64,000 bases of DNA, from the NCBI RefSeq assembly GCF_947492645.1, contig NZ_CANLMZ010000006.1:62001-126000 (forward strand), given 5' to 3'. Positions 15,944 through 25,541 of the stretch are shown here, piece after piece; position 1 is the stretch's first letter, and each line of letters begins with the position of its first letter. Under the pieces are notes generated by a model. It was not told the DNA's origin. It searched no databases and saw nothing but the letters and a program-made list of their open reading frames with translations. The position numbers and the translations under genes are program-made. The stretch comes from an uncultured Pontibacter sp. (GTDB taxonomy: Bacteria > Bacteroidota > Bacteroidia > Cytophagales > Hymenobacteraceae).

Positions 15944-18724
15944 ATGGCGATAGACCAGAAGTACCCCTACTACAGCATCGCTGTTGATGAAACTTTACAA
16001 AAGCTGGACGCAAAAAAGGAGGGGCTGACGGAGGAGGATGCAAAGCAGCGGCTAGAACAATTCGGGCCAAACGAACTAACCGGGTCAGAAGGTGTAAATC
16101 CCGTGCTGCTTTTCCTGAGGCAGTTCAAGGACTTCCTGATTCTGATCTTGTTACTGGCGGCAGGTGTGGCATGGTACGCCGACCAGCGGGTGGATGTGTA
16201 TGTGATACTTGGCGTGATCCTGTTTAATGCCATACTCGGGTTTATGCAGGAGTACCGTGCCGAGAAGGCCATACTTGCGCTCAAAAACATGATTAAGCAG
16301 GAGACAACAGTTGTGCGCGATGGCATACCCAAAACCATTGAGGCCAAATACCTGGTGCCCGGCGACATCATACAACTGGAAGAAGGCGACAGCATACCTG
16401 CCGATGCCCGCCTGGTTTCATACAAGAACCTGCAAACTGTGGAGGCTTCGCTAACGGGAGAATCGCTGCCGATTGAAAAAAAGACGGACCCACTACCGGA
16501 TAAGAGCAACCTGGGAGACAGAATAAACACACTTTTTAAAGGCACGCACGTAGCTCGTGGTACAGCTACAGCGGTGGTTACCGGCACCGGAGGCAATACC
16601 GAGCTTGGCAAAATATCTAAGTCGCTGAGCGAGATAAAATCAACTACCACCAATTTCAGGAAAAAGACTGAGCGGCTGGCAAAGCAAATGGCCATAATAG
16701 CGATTGCTACCTCTGTGCTCGTGTTTATACTTGGGTACTTTGTGCGGGATTATGCTTTCGAGGAGATTTTACTTATAACGGTGGCTACGCTTGTGTCGTC
16801 TATTCCTGAAGGGTTGCCTGCCGTTATCTCTATTGTATTAGCCATTGGTGCCAAGCGCATGGCCGACCAGAATGCCATCATCCGGGAATTTACGGCAACC
16901 GAAATGCTTGGCTCTATCTCGGTTATACTTACCGATAAGACAGGTACCCTCACCAAAAGTATACTCACCGTAAAACGCATTTTTTTAGGCGATGCTACCG
17001 AACTGGAAGTGTCCGGGTCCGGGTACGCGATTGATGGGGAAATAAAGCGAAACGGAGAGCCAATTGATGCCTCGGAGAACCCGGTTTTAGCAAAGCTTTT
17101 ATACATTGCCGCAGAAAGTAACAACGCAAGGCTTTCGCAAAAAAAAGCAGCAGCCGGCAGCGATTTACCCGAAGAGCAGGAAGTGTCCGGAGACCCTACG
17201 GAACTTGCTTTGCTTGTCCTCTCCCGAAAAGCGAATGCCAAAGAGAAAGCTTTGCTACCCGACGCAGCAAAGCTGGATGACCTGCCCTTTAGTTCTGAAC
17301 AAAAATTCAGGGCCACGCTGGCAGAAACCGGGGCTAAAAAAGAGATATTAGTTGTAGGTGCCCCAGAGAAAATTCTGAAGCTTAGCTCAAAAATACTAAC
17401 CGCCAACGGCCCCCAGGAACTGACACAAGCGCACCGTGAGCAGGTACAACTTAAAATGGACGAGTGGGCGGATCATGCCATGCGCGTGTTGGCTTTAGCT
17501 TACAAGCCTGCAGATGGAGGGGACGCCTTAAACGCAGACCAGGTGCAGGAGCTGACATGGGTGGGCATCACCGGCATTGTAGACCCTCCGCGAAACGGCG
17601 TACCAGAGGCTGTTGAAAAATGTAAATCGGCGGGTATACGGATAATGATGCTAACCGGCGACCATAAGAAAACCGGTGCCGCCATTGCCCGCGAAGTCGG
17701 CATTATAGATGGTAAGGCGGCTGCTGTCGGTTATCCCGAAGCTTTGCAGGAAGATGAACTGGAAGAAGAGCTGAGCCTCTTTGAAAAGCAGGTAGAGCAT
17801 GTCTCTGTTTTTACGCGCGTTAGCCCAAATACTAAACTACGCATCGCCGAGCATATGCAGGAGAAAGGCCACCTGATAGCCATGACCGGAGACGGTGTAA
17901 ACGATGCCCCAGCACTAAAGCGTGCCGATGTGGGCATTGCCATGGGGATAAGAGGCACCGACGTAGCTAAAGATGCATCCCAGATCGTACTTTCAGATGA
18001 TAATTTTGCCACCATTGTGCGAGCTATCCGCGAAGGCAGGATCGTGTTCCAGAATGTGCGGCAAACAAGTTTTTTCCTGCTTACCACCAACTTTGCCTTT
18101 GTGTCGGTTTTTATTGTTGCCATAGCCCTGGGTTGGCCTGTGCCGCTTACAGCCACGCAAATACTTTGGGTTAATCTGGTAACAGACGGGGTGATGGAGC
18201 TTGGCCTGGCGGCAGAGCGCGGACACGGCGACATTATGAAGCAGAAACCCGTAGCCCGCGATGCCAATATCCTGGACAGATCAATTGTGCCTTACTTGTT
18301 GCTGATGAGCGTGATGATGCTGGGCCTTGCCCTGAGCGTGTTCTATTATTATTTGCCGCAAAGCGAGGAAATAGCCCGCACCGCAGTATTTATAGTACTT
18401 GCCATGACGCAGGTCTTCAATGCCTTCAACATGCGCTCCATAGACAGGTCGCTGTTCTCTATCGGGTTCTTTAGCAATAAGTTTGTGAACATTGCCTTTG
18501 TCGTTTCGCTGGCCCTGCAGTTGCTGGTTATTTACACGCCGTTTCTGAGCAACGTGTTCCGCTTTGAAGAACTCCCATGGTTTGACTTGCTTATTCTTAT
18601 CGGCCTCTCTACGTTGGTTATCTGGTTTGCAGAAATGTACAAGAGAGTGCGTTTTGGAAAACAGGAGCGTGAAAGAGAAGATAGGGATGAATGGGCAAAT
18701 GATGCAGCACCTGAAACCGCGTAA
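15944..18724 (+). CDS. P-type cation-transporting ATPase (P2 type, CtpF/PacL-like)
   Basis: 926 residues, normal for P2 ATPases. Cation_ATPase_N domain (about 5-75), actuator TGES at 171-174, M4 motif PEGLP at 288-292, phosphorylated D331 in DKTGTLT, hinge GDGVND at 649-654, and M6 NLVTDGVMELGLA. PEGLP and the NLVTDG motif place it with Ca2+/Mn2+-type pumps, although the residues after NLVTDG differ from SERCA (VMELG instead of LPATA), so the ion is uncertain. Inner membrane, about ten helices. The next gene starts 22 bp after the stop, suggesting co-transcription with the trehalose genes, a combination also seen among the mycobacterial DosR genes. Confidence 0.93.
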   Translation: MAIDQKYPYYSIAVDETLQKLDAKKEGLTEEDAKQRLEQFGPNELTGSEGVNPVLLFLRQFKDFLILILLLAAGVAWYADQRVDVYVILGVILFNAILGFMQEYRAEKAILALKNMIKQETTVVRDGIPKTIEAKYLVPGDIIQLEEGDSIPADARLVSYKNLQTVEASLTGESLPIEKKTDPLPDKSNLGDRINTLFKGTHVARGTATAVVTGTGGNTELGKISKSLSEIKSTTTNFRKKTERLAKQMAIIAIATSVLVFILGYFVRDYAFEEILLITVATLVSSIPEGLPAVISIVLAIGAKRMADQNAIIREFTATEMLGSISVILTDKTGTLTKSILTVKRIFLGDATELEVSGSGYAIDGEIKRNGEPIDASENPVLAKLLYIAAESNNARLSQKKAAAGSDLPEEQEVSGDPTELALLVLSRKANAKEKALLPDAAKLDDLPFSSEQKFRATLAETGAKKEILVVGAPEKILKLSSKILTANGPQELTQAHREQVQLKMDEWADHAMRVLALAYKPADGGDALNADQVQELTWVGITGIVDPPRNGVPEAVEKCKSAGIRIMMLTGDHKKTGAAIAREVGIIDGKAAAVGYPEALQEDELEEELSLFEKQVEHVSVFTRVSPNTKLRIAEHMQEKGHLIAMTGDGVNDAPALKRADVGIAMGIRGTDVAKDASQIVLSDDNFATIVRAIREGRIVFQNVRQTSFFLLTTNFAFVSVFIVAIALGWPVPLTATQILWVNLVTDGVMELGLAAERGHGDIMKQKPVARDANILDRSIVPYLLLMSVMMLGLALSVFYYYLPQSEEIARTAVFIVLAMTQVFNAFNMRSIDRSLFSIGFFSNKFVNIAFVVSLALQLLVIYTPFLSNVFRFEELPWFDLLILIGLSTLVIWFAEMYKRVRFGKQEREREDRDEWANDAAPETA

Positions 18725-18745
18725 GTATAAACCAGTAGTTATCTA

Positions 18746-19504
18746 ATGATGCCGTATACTTTAGAGCAGCTAATCCGGGAAAAGCAGATAAAAGCTGTCA
18801 TACTTGACCTGGACGGGGTAATTACCCAAACAGCGCAGGTACATGCCAATGCCTGGAAAAAAATGTTTGATGATTACCTGCAGCAGCGCGGCAAAAGCGA
18901 CGGCAAGGTATACAATGCCTTAGAGATCGCTACAGATTATCGCCAATACATTGATGGCATCCCGCGCTATGATGGGGTGCGCAACTTCCTGGCGTCGCGT
19001 GGTATTGTTTTGCCGGAGGGCACACCCGAAGATGAAGCGGGAAAAGAAACAGTAGCCGGACTGGGAAATCTTAAAAATCTATACTTTCAGGAAATCATCA
19101 AGCAAGGTGGCGTAGAAGTGTACAGCGATACCGTATCCTGGCTGAAGCAACAGCGGCGGCAGGGGCGCAAAACAGCCGTTATCTCTGCAAGTAAAAACTG
19201 CAAAACCATACTTGCCGCTGAAGGCATAGAACACCTTTTTGATGCGCGCGTAGATGGGGTGGAGGCTGTGAAGCTGAACTTAAAAGGCAAACCTGCCCCG
19301 GACGTTTTTCTCAAAGCCGCCGAACTGCTAGGTGTACTGCCCAGGGAGGCTGCCATTTTTGAAGATGCCATAGCCGGCGTAAAGGCTGGAAAGGCTGGCG
19401 GTTTTGCACTTGTTGTAGGAGTGGAACGCGCTGGCAATAACTCAGAACTTTTAAACTACGGTGCCGATGTGGTGCTGGAAAAATTTCCTATACACAACAC
19501 ATGA
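18746..19504 (+). CDS. Beta-phosphoglucomutase-family HAD hydrolase
   Basis: 252 residues. HAD motif I DLDG with nucleophile D21 and acid/base D23, a cap domain with YRQYIDGIPRYDGVRNFLASRGI, motif II VISAS, and motif IV FEDAIAGVKAGKAGG. The cap sequence is the one seen in the beta-PGM part of three-domain OtsB1-type proteins. Expected role: convert beta-glucose-1-P released by the GH65 phosphorylase to glucose-6-P. Its stop overlaps the start of the trehalose-phosphatase gene by 4 bp (ATGA), so the two are translationally coupled. Confidence 0.9.
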   Translation: MMPYTLEQLIREKQIKAVILDLDGVITQTAQVHANAWKKMFDDYLQQRGKSDGKVYNALEIATDYRQYIDGIPRYDGVRNFLASRGIVLPEGTPEDEAGKETVAGLGNLKNLYFQEIIKQGGVEVYSDTVSWLKQQRRQGRKTAVISASKNCKTILAAEGIEHLFDARVDGVEAVKLNLKGKPAPDVFLKAAELLGVLPREAAIFEDAIAGVKAGKAGGFALVVGVERAGNNSELLNYGADVVLEKFPIHNT

Positions 19505-20316
19505 AAAATCAACCTGGCGTGGTGAAGCACGATCCGCTTGCCTTACCTTCTGCTCTCGACAATTTGCCTGCATTTCTGGAAGGAAAAAGACCTGCTGTTT
19601 TCCTGGATTACGACGGCTGCCTGTCGCCTATTGTAAAAGACCCTGCCAAAGCCATACTTAGTGCCGGCATGCGCAACACTTTGCAGCAACTGGCCAAAGT
19701 ATGCAGCGTAGCCATTGTAAGCGGCCGCGACAGAGCTGATGTAGCCAGGCTGGTGCAGCTGGATAATTTATACTTTGCCGGGTCGCATGGCTTTGATATT
19801 TCGGGCCCTGATAACATGCACACCGAACCTGGTGGGGCAAAAGCTGCCTTGCCTGCGCTGGATGCAGCCGCAGAAGAACTAAACCAGCAGCTAAACAGCA
19901 TACAGGGTGCTTTGGTAGAGCGCAAACGCTACGCTATTGCAGTACATTACCGCAACGTGCAAGATAGCGAAGTGGAAGAGCTGAAACGTATTACCGCCGC
20001 TGTACTAGGGGCGCATCCAGCACTTAAAGAGGGACTTGGCAAAAAGATAATCGAGCTAAAGCCTAACCTGGACTGGCACAAAGGCAAAGCTGTTTTTTGG
20101 CTGATGGAAGAACTTAACCTGAACAAACCGGACATCGTGCCGCTTTACATTGGCGATGATATCACGGATGAAGACGCCTTTGCCTCTTTACAAGGCCGGG
20201 GTGTAGGTATTTTAGTTGGAGAGCACGACGATAAAACGGCAGCAGAATATAGGCTGGAAAACGTGGAAGAAGTAGAGACATTCCTGCAGAAATTAACACA
20301 ACACCTCACACTTTAA
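19501..20316 (+). CDS. otsB: Trehalose-6-phosphate phosphatase
   Basis: 271 residues, HAD type IIB. Motif I DYDGCLSPIVKD with D36 and D38; motif II AIVSGRDRADVA; substrate-recognition loop AGSHGFDI; motif IV GDDITDEDAF. It hydrolyses trehalose-6-P to trehalose. It overlaps the upstream HAD gene by 4 bp and is followed after 3 bp by the GH65 gene. HAD, TPP and GH65 in this order are the same parts as the fused M. tuberculosis OtsB1 (Rv2006). No OtsA synthase is in view. Confidence 0.95.
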   Translation: MKNQPGVVKHDPLALPSALDNLPAFLEGKRPAVFLDYDGCLSPIVKDPAKAILSAGMRNTLQQLAKVCSVAIVSGRDRADVARLVQLDNLYFAGSHGFDISGPDNMHTEPGGAKAALPALDAAAEELNQQLNSIQGALVERKRYAIAVHYRNVQDSEVEELKRITAAVLGAHPALKEGLGKKIIELKPNLDWHKGKAVFWLMEELNLNKPDIVPLYIGDDITDEDAFASLQGRGVGILVGEHDDKTAAEYRLENVEEVETFLQKLTQHLTL

Positions 20317-20319
20317 GCT

Positions 20320-22725
20320 ATGCCAAAATGGAGAATAACCTATAACACCTGGGAACCGCACGCCCAGCCTTTGCGTGAAACGCTTTGTACTTTGGGCAAC
20401 GGTTATTTTGCTACCCGCGGAGCTTTTGAGGAAGAAACCGCCGATGAGCAAGTAAATTACCCTGGCACGTATATGGCAGGTGGGTATAACAGGTTAATCT
20501 CCATAGTATCGGGGAAAGAAGTAGAGAACGAAGACCTTGTGAACTGGCCTAACTGGCTGCCTTTGTCTTTTAGACACAAAGGAGAAGAATGGTTTAGCCT
20601 GCAAAAGGTGGACGTGCTGGAATACGAACAGGAACTGAACATGCAGCAGGGATTGCTTACCCGGCGGGTTCTTTTCCGGGATGCAGCCAAACGAGAAACA
20701 TTGCTTACAAGCCGGCGGCTGGTAAGTATGGCTAACCCCCATGTTGCAGCGCTGGCCTGGGAAATAATTCCTCAAAACTGGTCAGGAGAAATAGAGCTGA
20801 AAACTGCCTTAGACGGGAGAGTGATCAACAGCGGCGTGGCACGTTACCGTTCCCTCGAAAGCAAACACTTAGAGCCTGTCACAGCAGATCAGTATAATGA
20901 AGACACGCTGTACCTGGTAGCACAAACCTCACAATCCAAAGTACGGATGGCGCAGGCTGCCCGTACTGAGGTTTTTGTTGATGGAAAGCGGCAGGAGGCG
21001 GCACGCAGAAGTATGGCTGCGCCAGATTACGTGGAGCAGCAGCTAACCTTGCCTTGCACCCAGGGCAAAGCCGTGGTAGTTGAGAAATCAGTACTTATTT
21101 ATACTTCCAGGGATCACGCCATATCAGAACCACTCTTGGAAGCCTGCGAAAATATAGAGCGGCTGGGCCGGTTCGATCAATTGCTGAATGCTAGTGGCCT
21201 TGCGTGGCAGCGCCTCTGGAATCGTTGCGACCTGGAGCTAGACTGTAACGAAAGTGCACAGTCTATACTGCGGCTGCATGTGTTTCATTTGCTGCAGACA
21301 GTTTCGGCGCATTCTGTTGGGCACGATGTGGGAGTGCCGGCGCGTGGTTGGCACGGCGAGGCTTACCGCGGGCATATTTTCTGGGATGAGCTCTTTATTT
21401 TCCCGTTTCTGAACCTGCGCCTGCCCGCCCTTACCCGCGCGCTGCTGATGTACCGTTACCGTCGTTTGCCAGAGGCCAGGTATGCAGCTATTGAGGCCGG
21501 TTACCGGGGAGCCATGTTCCCGTGGCAAAGCGGCAGCAACGGGCGTGAAGAAAGCCAGGTTGTTCATCTTAATCCGGAATCTGGAAACTGGCTGCCGGAC
21601 AACACGTTTCTGCAGCGCCACATTAACGCAGCCGTAGCCTATAATGTATGGCATTACTACCAAACCACCCACGACAGAGAGTTCCTGGCTTTTTACGGGG
21701 CAGAGTTGATCTTTGAAATCGCGCAGTTTTGGTCTTCAATTGCCATTCTTAGCCAGGAAAAAGGGCGCTACGAGATCCGCAACGTGGTTGGGCCGGATGA
21801 ATATCACACCGAATATCCTGATTCCGACAGTCCAGGTCTTTCGAATAATGCCTACACCAATGTGATGGCCGTGTGGGTTATCCAATGCGCTTTGCAGGTA
21901 ATGGATATACTGGATAGGTCGCGGCTTGAGGAGCTGAAAGATAAATGTGGTATCACCACAGCTGATGTAGAGCGTTGGCAGCACATTAGCCAGCGCATGT
22001 ACGTGCCGTATATCGGAGAAACCAACATTATTGCCCAGTTTGAAGGCTACGAGAAGCTGGAGGAATTTCCGTGGGAGAAGTATAAAGCCAAGCATGGAGA
22101 GGCCATGCGCCTGGACCGTATCCTGGAGAGCGAAAATGACAATGTGAACAAGTATAAAGCCAGCAAACAAGCCGATGTGCTGATGCTGTTTTACCTGTTT
22201 TCTTCAGAGGAACTGCAGCAGATGTTTCAGAAAATGGGCTATACTTTCAAACCCGAATCTATTCCCGAAAACATTGCCTACTATTCGCAGCGAACTTCTC
22301 ATGGCTCTACGTTAAGTAAAATAGTGCATTCCTGGGTGTTAGCCCGATCAGATAGAAAACGTGCCTGGGATAACTTTAAACTGGCCTTAATGAGCGATGT
22401 GGAGGATGTGCAGGGAGGTACAACGGCAGAGGGTATACACCTTGGCGCCATGGCTGGCACAGTAGACCTGGTGCAGCGCTGTTTTACAGGGCTTGAGATA
22501 CGCGATGAAATGTTGTGGTTTAACCCTGTGCTTCCGGATGAGATCGGCTGTCTGAACTTAAAGTTACGTTACCGCAGCCATTGGCTATCGTTGGAGCTGT
22601 TACAGGATAAAATGCTTATAACGTTTGATAAGGGATGGGCGAAAGAAATAAAAATTGGTGTAATGGGCGAGGTATACACTTTTAGAGCTGGTGAAAAACG
22701 TGCGTTTCCCATTCGGAAAAGTTAG
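20320..22725 (+). CDS. Glycoside hydrolase family 65 enzyme (disaccharide phosphorylase-like)
   Basis: 801 residues, standard for GH65. N-terminal beta-sandwich (LCTLGNGYFATRG), (alpha/alpha)6 catalytic barrel with GWHGEAYRGHIFWDELFIFPF, the predicted general acid E494 in VGPDEYHTEYPD, and a short C-terminal sheet. Most members phosphorolyse alpha-glucosides such as trehalose, maltose or kojibiose to beta-glucose-1-P; a few are hydrolases. The neighbouring beta-PGM and TPP genes favour trehalose phosphorylase, but the substrate is inferred. No signal peptide, so cytoplasmic. Confidence 0.92.
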   Translation: MPKWRITYNTWEPHAQPLRETLCTLGNGYFATRGAFEEETADEQVNYPGTYMAGGYNRLISIVSGKEVENEDLVNWPNWLPLSFRHKGEEWFSLQKVDVLEYEQELNMQQGLLTRRVLFRDAAKRETLLTSRRLVSMANPHVAALAWEIIPQNWSGEIELKTALDGRVINSGVARYRSLESKHLEPVTADQYNEDTLYLVAQTSQSKVRMAQAARTEVFVDGKRQEAARRSMAAPDYVEQQLTLPCTQGKAVVVEKSVLIYTSRDHAISEPLLEACENIERLGRFDQLLNASGLAWQRLWNRCDLELDCNESAQSILRLHVFHLLQTVSAHSVGHDVGVPARGWHGEAYRGHIFWDELFIFPFLNLRLPALTRALLMYRYRRLPEARYAAIEAGYRGAMFPWQSGSNGREESQVVHLNPESGNWLPDNTFLQRHINAAVAYNVWHYYQTTHDREFLAFYGAELIFEIAQFWSSIAILSQEKGRYEIRNVVGPDEYHTEYPDSDSPGLSNNAYTNVMAVWVIQCALQVMDILDRSRLEELKDKCGITTADVERWQHISQRMYVPYIGETNIIAQFEGYEKLEEFPWEKYKAKHGEAMRLDRILESENDNVNKYKASKQADVLMLFYLFSSEELQQMFQKMGYTFKPESIPENIAYYSQRTSHGSTLSKIVHSWVLARSDRKRAWDNFKLALMSDVEDVQGGTTAEGIHLGAMAGTVDLVQRCFTGLEIRDEMLWFNPVLPDEIGCLNLKLRYRSHWLSLELLQDKMLITFDKGWAKEIKIGVMGEVYTFRAGEKRAFPIRKS

Positions 22726-22806
22726 CCAGATCAAAACCTATACTTAACAGCGCTTGCAACAGAAACAGTTTAGAGCAGAACTACAAAATACTTTAACACA
22801 GGCAAC

Positions 22807-23748
22807 ATGCATAAAATCATCACAATCACACTTAACCCTGCATTAGATAAAAGTACTACGGTGAGCCACGTGCTGCCCGAAAAAAAACTACGCTGCGATA
22901 TCCCGGTATACGAGCCCGGGGGAGGCGGTATCAATGTGTCGCGAGCCATTAAAAAATTAGGTGGCGAATCCTGTGCCTGGTTTTTGGCAGGAGGGCCTGC
23001 AGGCGAAATGCTAAGCAGTTTACTTAAAGAAGAAGGGGTATCTGCCTGGGCAGTTAAAACAAAAGAGTGGACGCGCGAAAACCTGATGGTGATGGAAACC
23101 ACCACCGGAAACCAGTTCCGGTTTGGCATGCCTGGCCCCGAAACCTATGAAGATGAATGGACCCAATGTCTGAATAAACTGGAGCAAATGCCGCAGCAGG
23201 ATGTTCCGGAGTTTGTAGTGGCCAGCGGCAGTTTACCCCCAGGCGTGCCCGACGATTTTTACCTGCGCTTAGCCGAAATTGCCCATCAGAAAGGTTTTAA
23301 ATTAGTGGTGGATACATCTGGCGAAGCTTTGATGAAAGCGGCAGGAGAGGGCGTATACTTGCTAAAGCCAAATCTGGCAGAACTGGCAGCTTTGGCAGGT
23401 AAGGAGCATATTTCTGCGATGGAGCAGGAAGAAATAGCACAGCAGATACTTAGCGAAGGCAAATGCAAGGTACTGGTGGTATCGCTGGGGCCGAGAGGAG
23501 CCATGCTTGCCTCCAAAGAAGGTATAACGTATATAGTGCCACCCACCGTGCCGCCCAAAAGCGCAGTTGGCGCCGGCGATAGTATGGTGGCGGGTATGGT
23601 AATGAGCCTTGCTAAAGGTTGCTCTTTAGATGAAGTGGTGCGTTATGGCGTTGCAGCCGGTACAGCAGCCACCATGACAGCCGGCTCAGAGCTTTGCCGG
23701 AAAGAAGACACCGAAACAATTTATAAGTGGCTGCAGGAACACAAATAA
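22807..23748 (+). CDS. pfkB: 6-phosphofructokinase 2 (PfkB/ribokinase family)
   Basis: 313 residues. Very close in pattern to E. coli Pfk-2: KLRCDIPVYEPGGGGINVSRAI, the WTRENL segment, SGSLPPGVP, VVSLGPRGAML and the catalytic anion hole GAGDS with D258. It phosphorylates fructose-6-P to fructose-1,6-P2. It sits 81 bp after the GH65 gene on the same strand, probably in the same operon or with its own promoter, and faces the class II aldolase that would use its product. Confidence 0.93.
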   Translation: MHKIITITLNPALDKSTTVSHVLPEKKLRCDIPVYEPGGGGINVSRAIKKLGGESCAWFLAGGPAGEMLSSLLKEEGVSAWAVKTKEWTRENLMVMETTTGNQFRFGMPGPETYEDEWTQCLNKLEQMPQQDVPEFVVASGSLPPGVPDDFYLRLAEIAHQKGFKLVVDTSGEALMKAAGEGVYLLKPNLAELAALAGKEHISAMEQEEIAQQILSEGKCKVLVVSLGPRGAMLASKEGITYIVPPTVPPKSAVGAGDSMVAGMVMSLAKGCSLDEVVRYGVAAGTAATMTAGSELCRKEDTETIYKWLQEHK

Positions 23749-23839
23749 CAGGAAGGTAAACGCAAGTCCGTATTCAGATTCAGCGGCTTTCCGGGTTTAT
23801 ACTTTTGATAGCTTTTATAAATGTTCAACTAAGTATAAA

Positions 23840-23879
23840 AAAGAGAAAGGGCGGAGCCGTAACTCCACCCTTTCTCTTT
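23840..23879. terminator. Bidirectional intrinsic terminator
   Basis: A 17-bp stem with one mismatch (from AAAGAGAAAGGG to CCCTTTCTCTTT) lies between convergent pfkB and fbaA. A-rich before and T-rich after, so it can serve both directions. Confidence 0.88.
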
Positions 23880-23900
23880 CTCTCGAAGTGTAAATTATAC

Positions 23901-24971
23901 TTAAGCGTTTCTGTCCATGCAGTTTAAATCTGCGAAGGCTTCTTTTAAGCGAGCGATAAAGTTCTTTTCGCCTTCACGCAGCCATACCCTTGGGTCGTAG
24001 TATTTCTTGTTGGGGGAATCTGCGCCTTCCGGGTTTCCTAGTTGAGCCTGCAGGTAGTCGCGTTTCCCTTCGTAGTAATTTTTTACGCCATCCCAAAAAG
24101 CCCATTGCATATCCGTGTCAATATTCATTTTGATGGCACCATACCCGATAGCCTCTGTGATCTTAGCTTTTTCGGAGCCGGAGCCGCCATGGAACACGAA
24201 GTTTACTGGGTTAGCGCTGGTGCTATACTTTTGCTGAATGTGGTCCTGCGAGTTTTTCAGAATCTCGGGGCGAAGCTCTACGTTGCCAGGTTTGTACACA
24301 CCATGCACGTTTCCAAAAGCAGCGGCAATGGTAAACCGATCGCTTACTTTCTTTAACTCTTCGTAGGCAAAGGCAACTTCTTCTGGTTGGGTATATAAGC
24401 GCGAGCTGTCTACGCCTGTATTGTCTACACCATCTTCCTCGCCGCCTGTTACGCCCAACTCAATCTCTACAGTCATGCCCATTTTATCCATGCGCTTCAG
24501 GTAGCTGGCGCAGGTCTCAATGTTCTCCTTTATCTCTTCTTCTGATAAATCCAGCATGTGCGAACTGTACAGCGGCTTGTTGTTTTGCGCATAGTATTTT
24601 TCGCCTGCATCAAGTAAGCCGTCAATCCAGGGGAGCAGTTTTTTGGCAGCGTGGTCTGTGTGCAGTATAACCGGAACGCCATAAGCCTCGGCCATCAGGT
24701 GCACGTGCTGTGCCCCGGAAACAGCACCGGCAATGGCAGCTTTCTGGTTTTCATTGTCTAAGCCTTTGCCAGCGAAAAACTGTGCCCCGCCATGCGAGAA
24801 CTGAATTATAACCGGAGAGTTTACCGCCTTGGCAGTTTCCAGCACCGCATTTACGGAGTTTGTGCCAATGACGTTAACAGCCGGTAAGGCAAATTTATTT
24901 TCGTTGGCGTAGCGGAACAGTTCCGAAACTTCATCACCGAACAATACACCTGCTCTGAATCTTTTTCCCAT
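23901..24971 (-). CDS. fbaA: Fructose-bisphosphate aldolase, class II
   Basis: 356 residues, long-form class IIA aldolase. HTDH at 104-107 carries the catalytic Asp (D106) and a zinc ligand (H107). VEIELGVTGGEEDGVDN, AAFGNVHGVY and HGGSGS supply the further zinc and phosphate-binding residues. It cleaves fructose-1,6-P2 to dihydroxyacetone-P and glyceraldehyde-3-P. Convergent with pfkB and separated by a shared terminator; start ATG at 24971. Confidence 0.97.
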   Translation of the reverse strand: MGKRFRAGVLFGDEVSELFRYANENKFALPAVNVIGTNSVNAVLETAKAVNSPVIIQFSHGGAQFFAGKGLDNENQKAAIAGAVSGAQHVHLMAEAYGVPVILHTDHAAKKLLPWIDGLLDAGEKYYAQNNKPLYSSHMLDLSEEEIKENIETCASYLKRMDKMGMTVEIELGVTGGEEDGVDNTGVDSSRLYTQPEEVAFAYEELKKVSDRFTIAAAFGNVHGVYKPGNVELRPEILKNSQDHIQQKYSTSANPVNFVFHGGSGSEKAKITEAIGYGAIKMNIDTDMQWAFWDGVKNYYEGKRDYLQAQLGNPEGADSPNKKYYDPRVWLREGEKNFIARLKEAFADLNCMDRNA

Positions 24972-25242
24972 GTTTTAATGCTTGTTTTATACTTTTAAAA
25001 TGAGTTAAACGAGATTAGAAAATAAAAAGGCAAGAAACAAGTTTATCTTTCATTCAACCTCAGGTAAAAGGTATTTCCTTAAGTTTATAGGAAAATTTAA
25101 AGCTACATCATTTATCGTGAGAACAAATTCCTGCCTTCAGGCCATAACTACAGAAACGCTGCATAAAAGTGCATTGCCTGAACAAACCAAAGCTGATGCA
25201 GATAATAGTTATTAAGGCCTGTTGAAGCGCGATGAGAGCAGT

Positions 25243-25515
25243 ATGAAGCGCATTTACATCGTGGCGCAAGCAGAAAAAAAACAAAAACCGAACTGCCCTA
25301 TAAATTTATCGAAACAATGTATAAAGGGGCAGCTGACAAAGTTAATGATGCAGTTGCTGGGAAATATAAAAACATCTCATGAGAAGCTGCAGGCCATTAA
25401 GGAGAAGGTTGATAACATGGATACAAAGTTATGTCTTTCTTTTACCACGTTGGCAAAGCAGGACAGCAACGCAGCCGCAATACCGGTGGTTCAGAAAGCG
25501 AACAGAACAGGATGA
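25243..25515 (+). CDS. Possible small protein, perhaps frameshifted
   Basis: An ORF of about 90 residues from ATG 25243 (open from a TTG at 25222). Start (MKRIYIVAQAEKK) and middle (HEKLQAIKEKVDNMDTK) look protein-like. Between an A8 run near 25273-25280 and an A5 run near 25370, however, a shifted frame reads more naturally (ELPYKFIETMYKGAADKV), so this may be a decayed gene with two frameshifts. The 24972-25611 spacer holds nothing else I recognise. A terminator follows at 25542, supporting transcription on this strand. Family unknown. Confidence 0.25.
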   Translation: MKRIYIVAQAEKKQKPNCPINLSKQCIKGQLTKLMMQLLGNIKTSHEKLQAIKEKVDNMDTKLCLSFTTLAKQDSNAAAIPVVQKANRTG

Positions 25516-25541
25516 GGAGTTAGTATAGAAGTATAAAGTTT

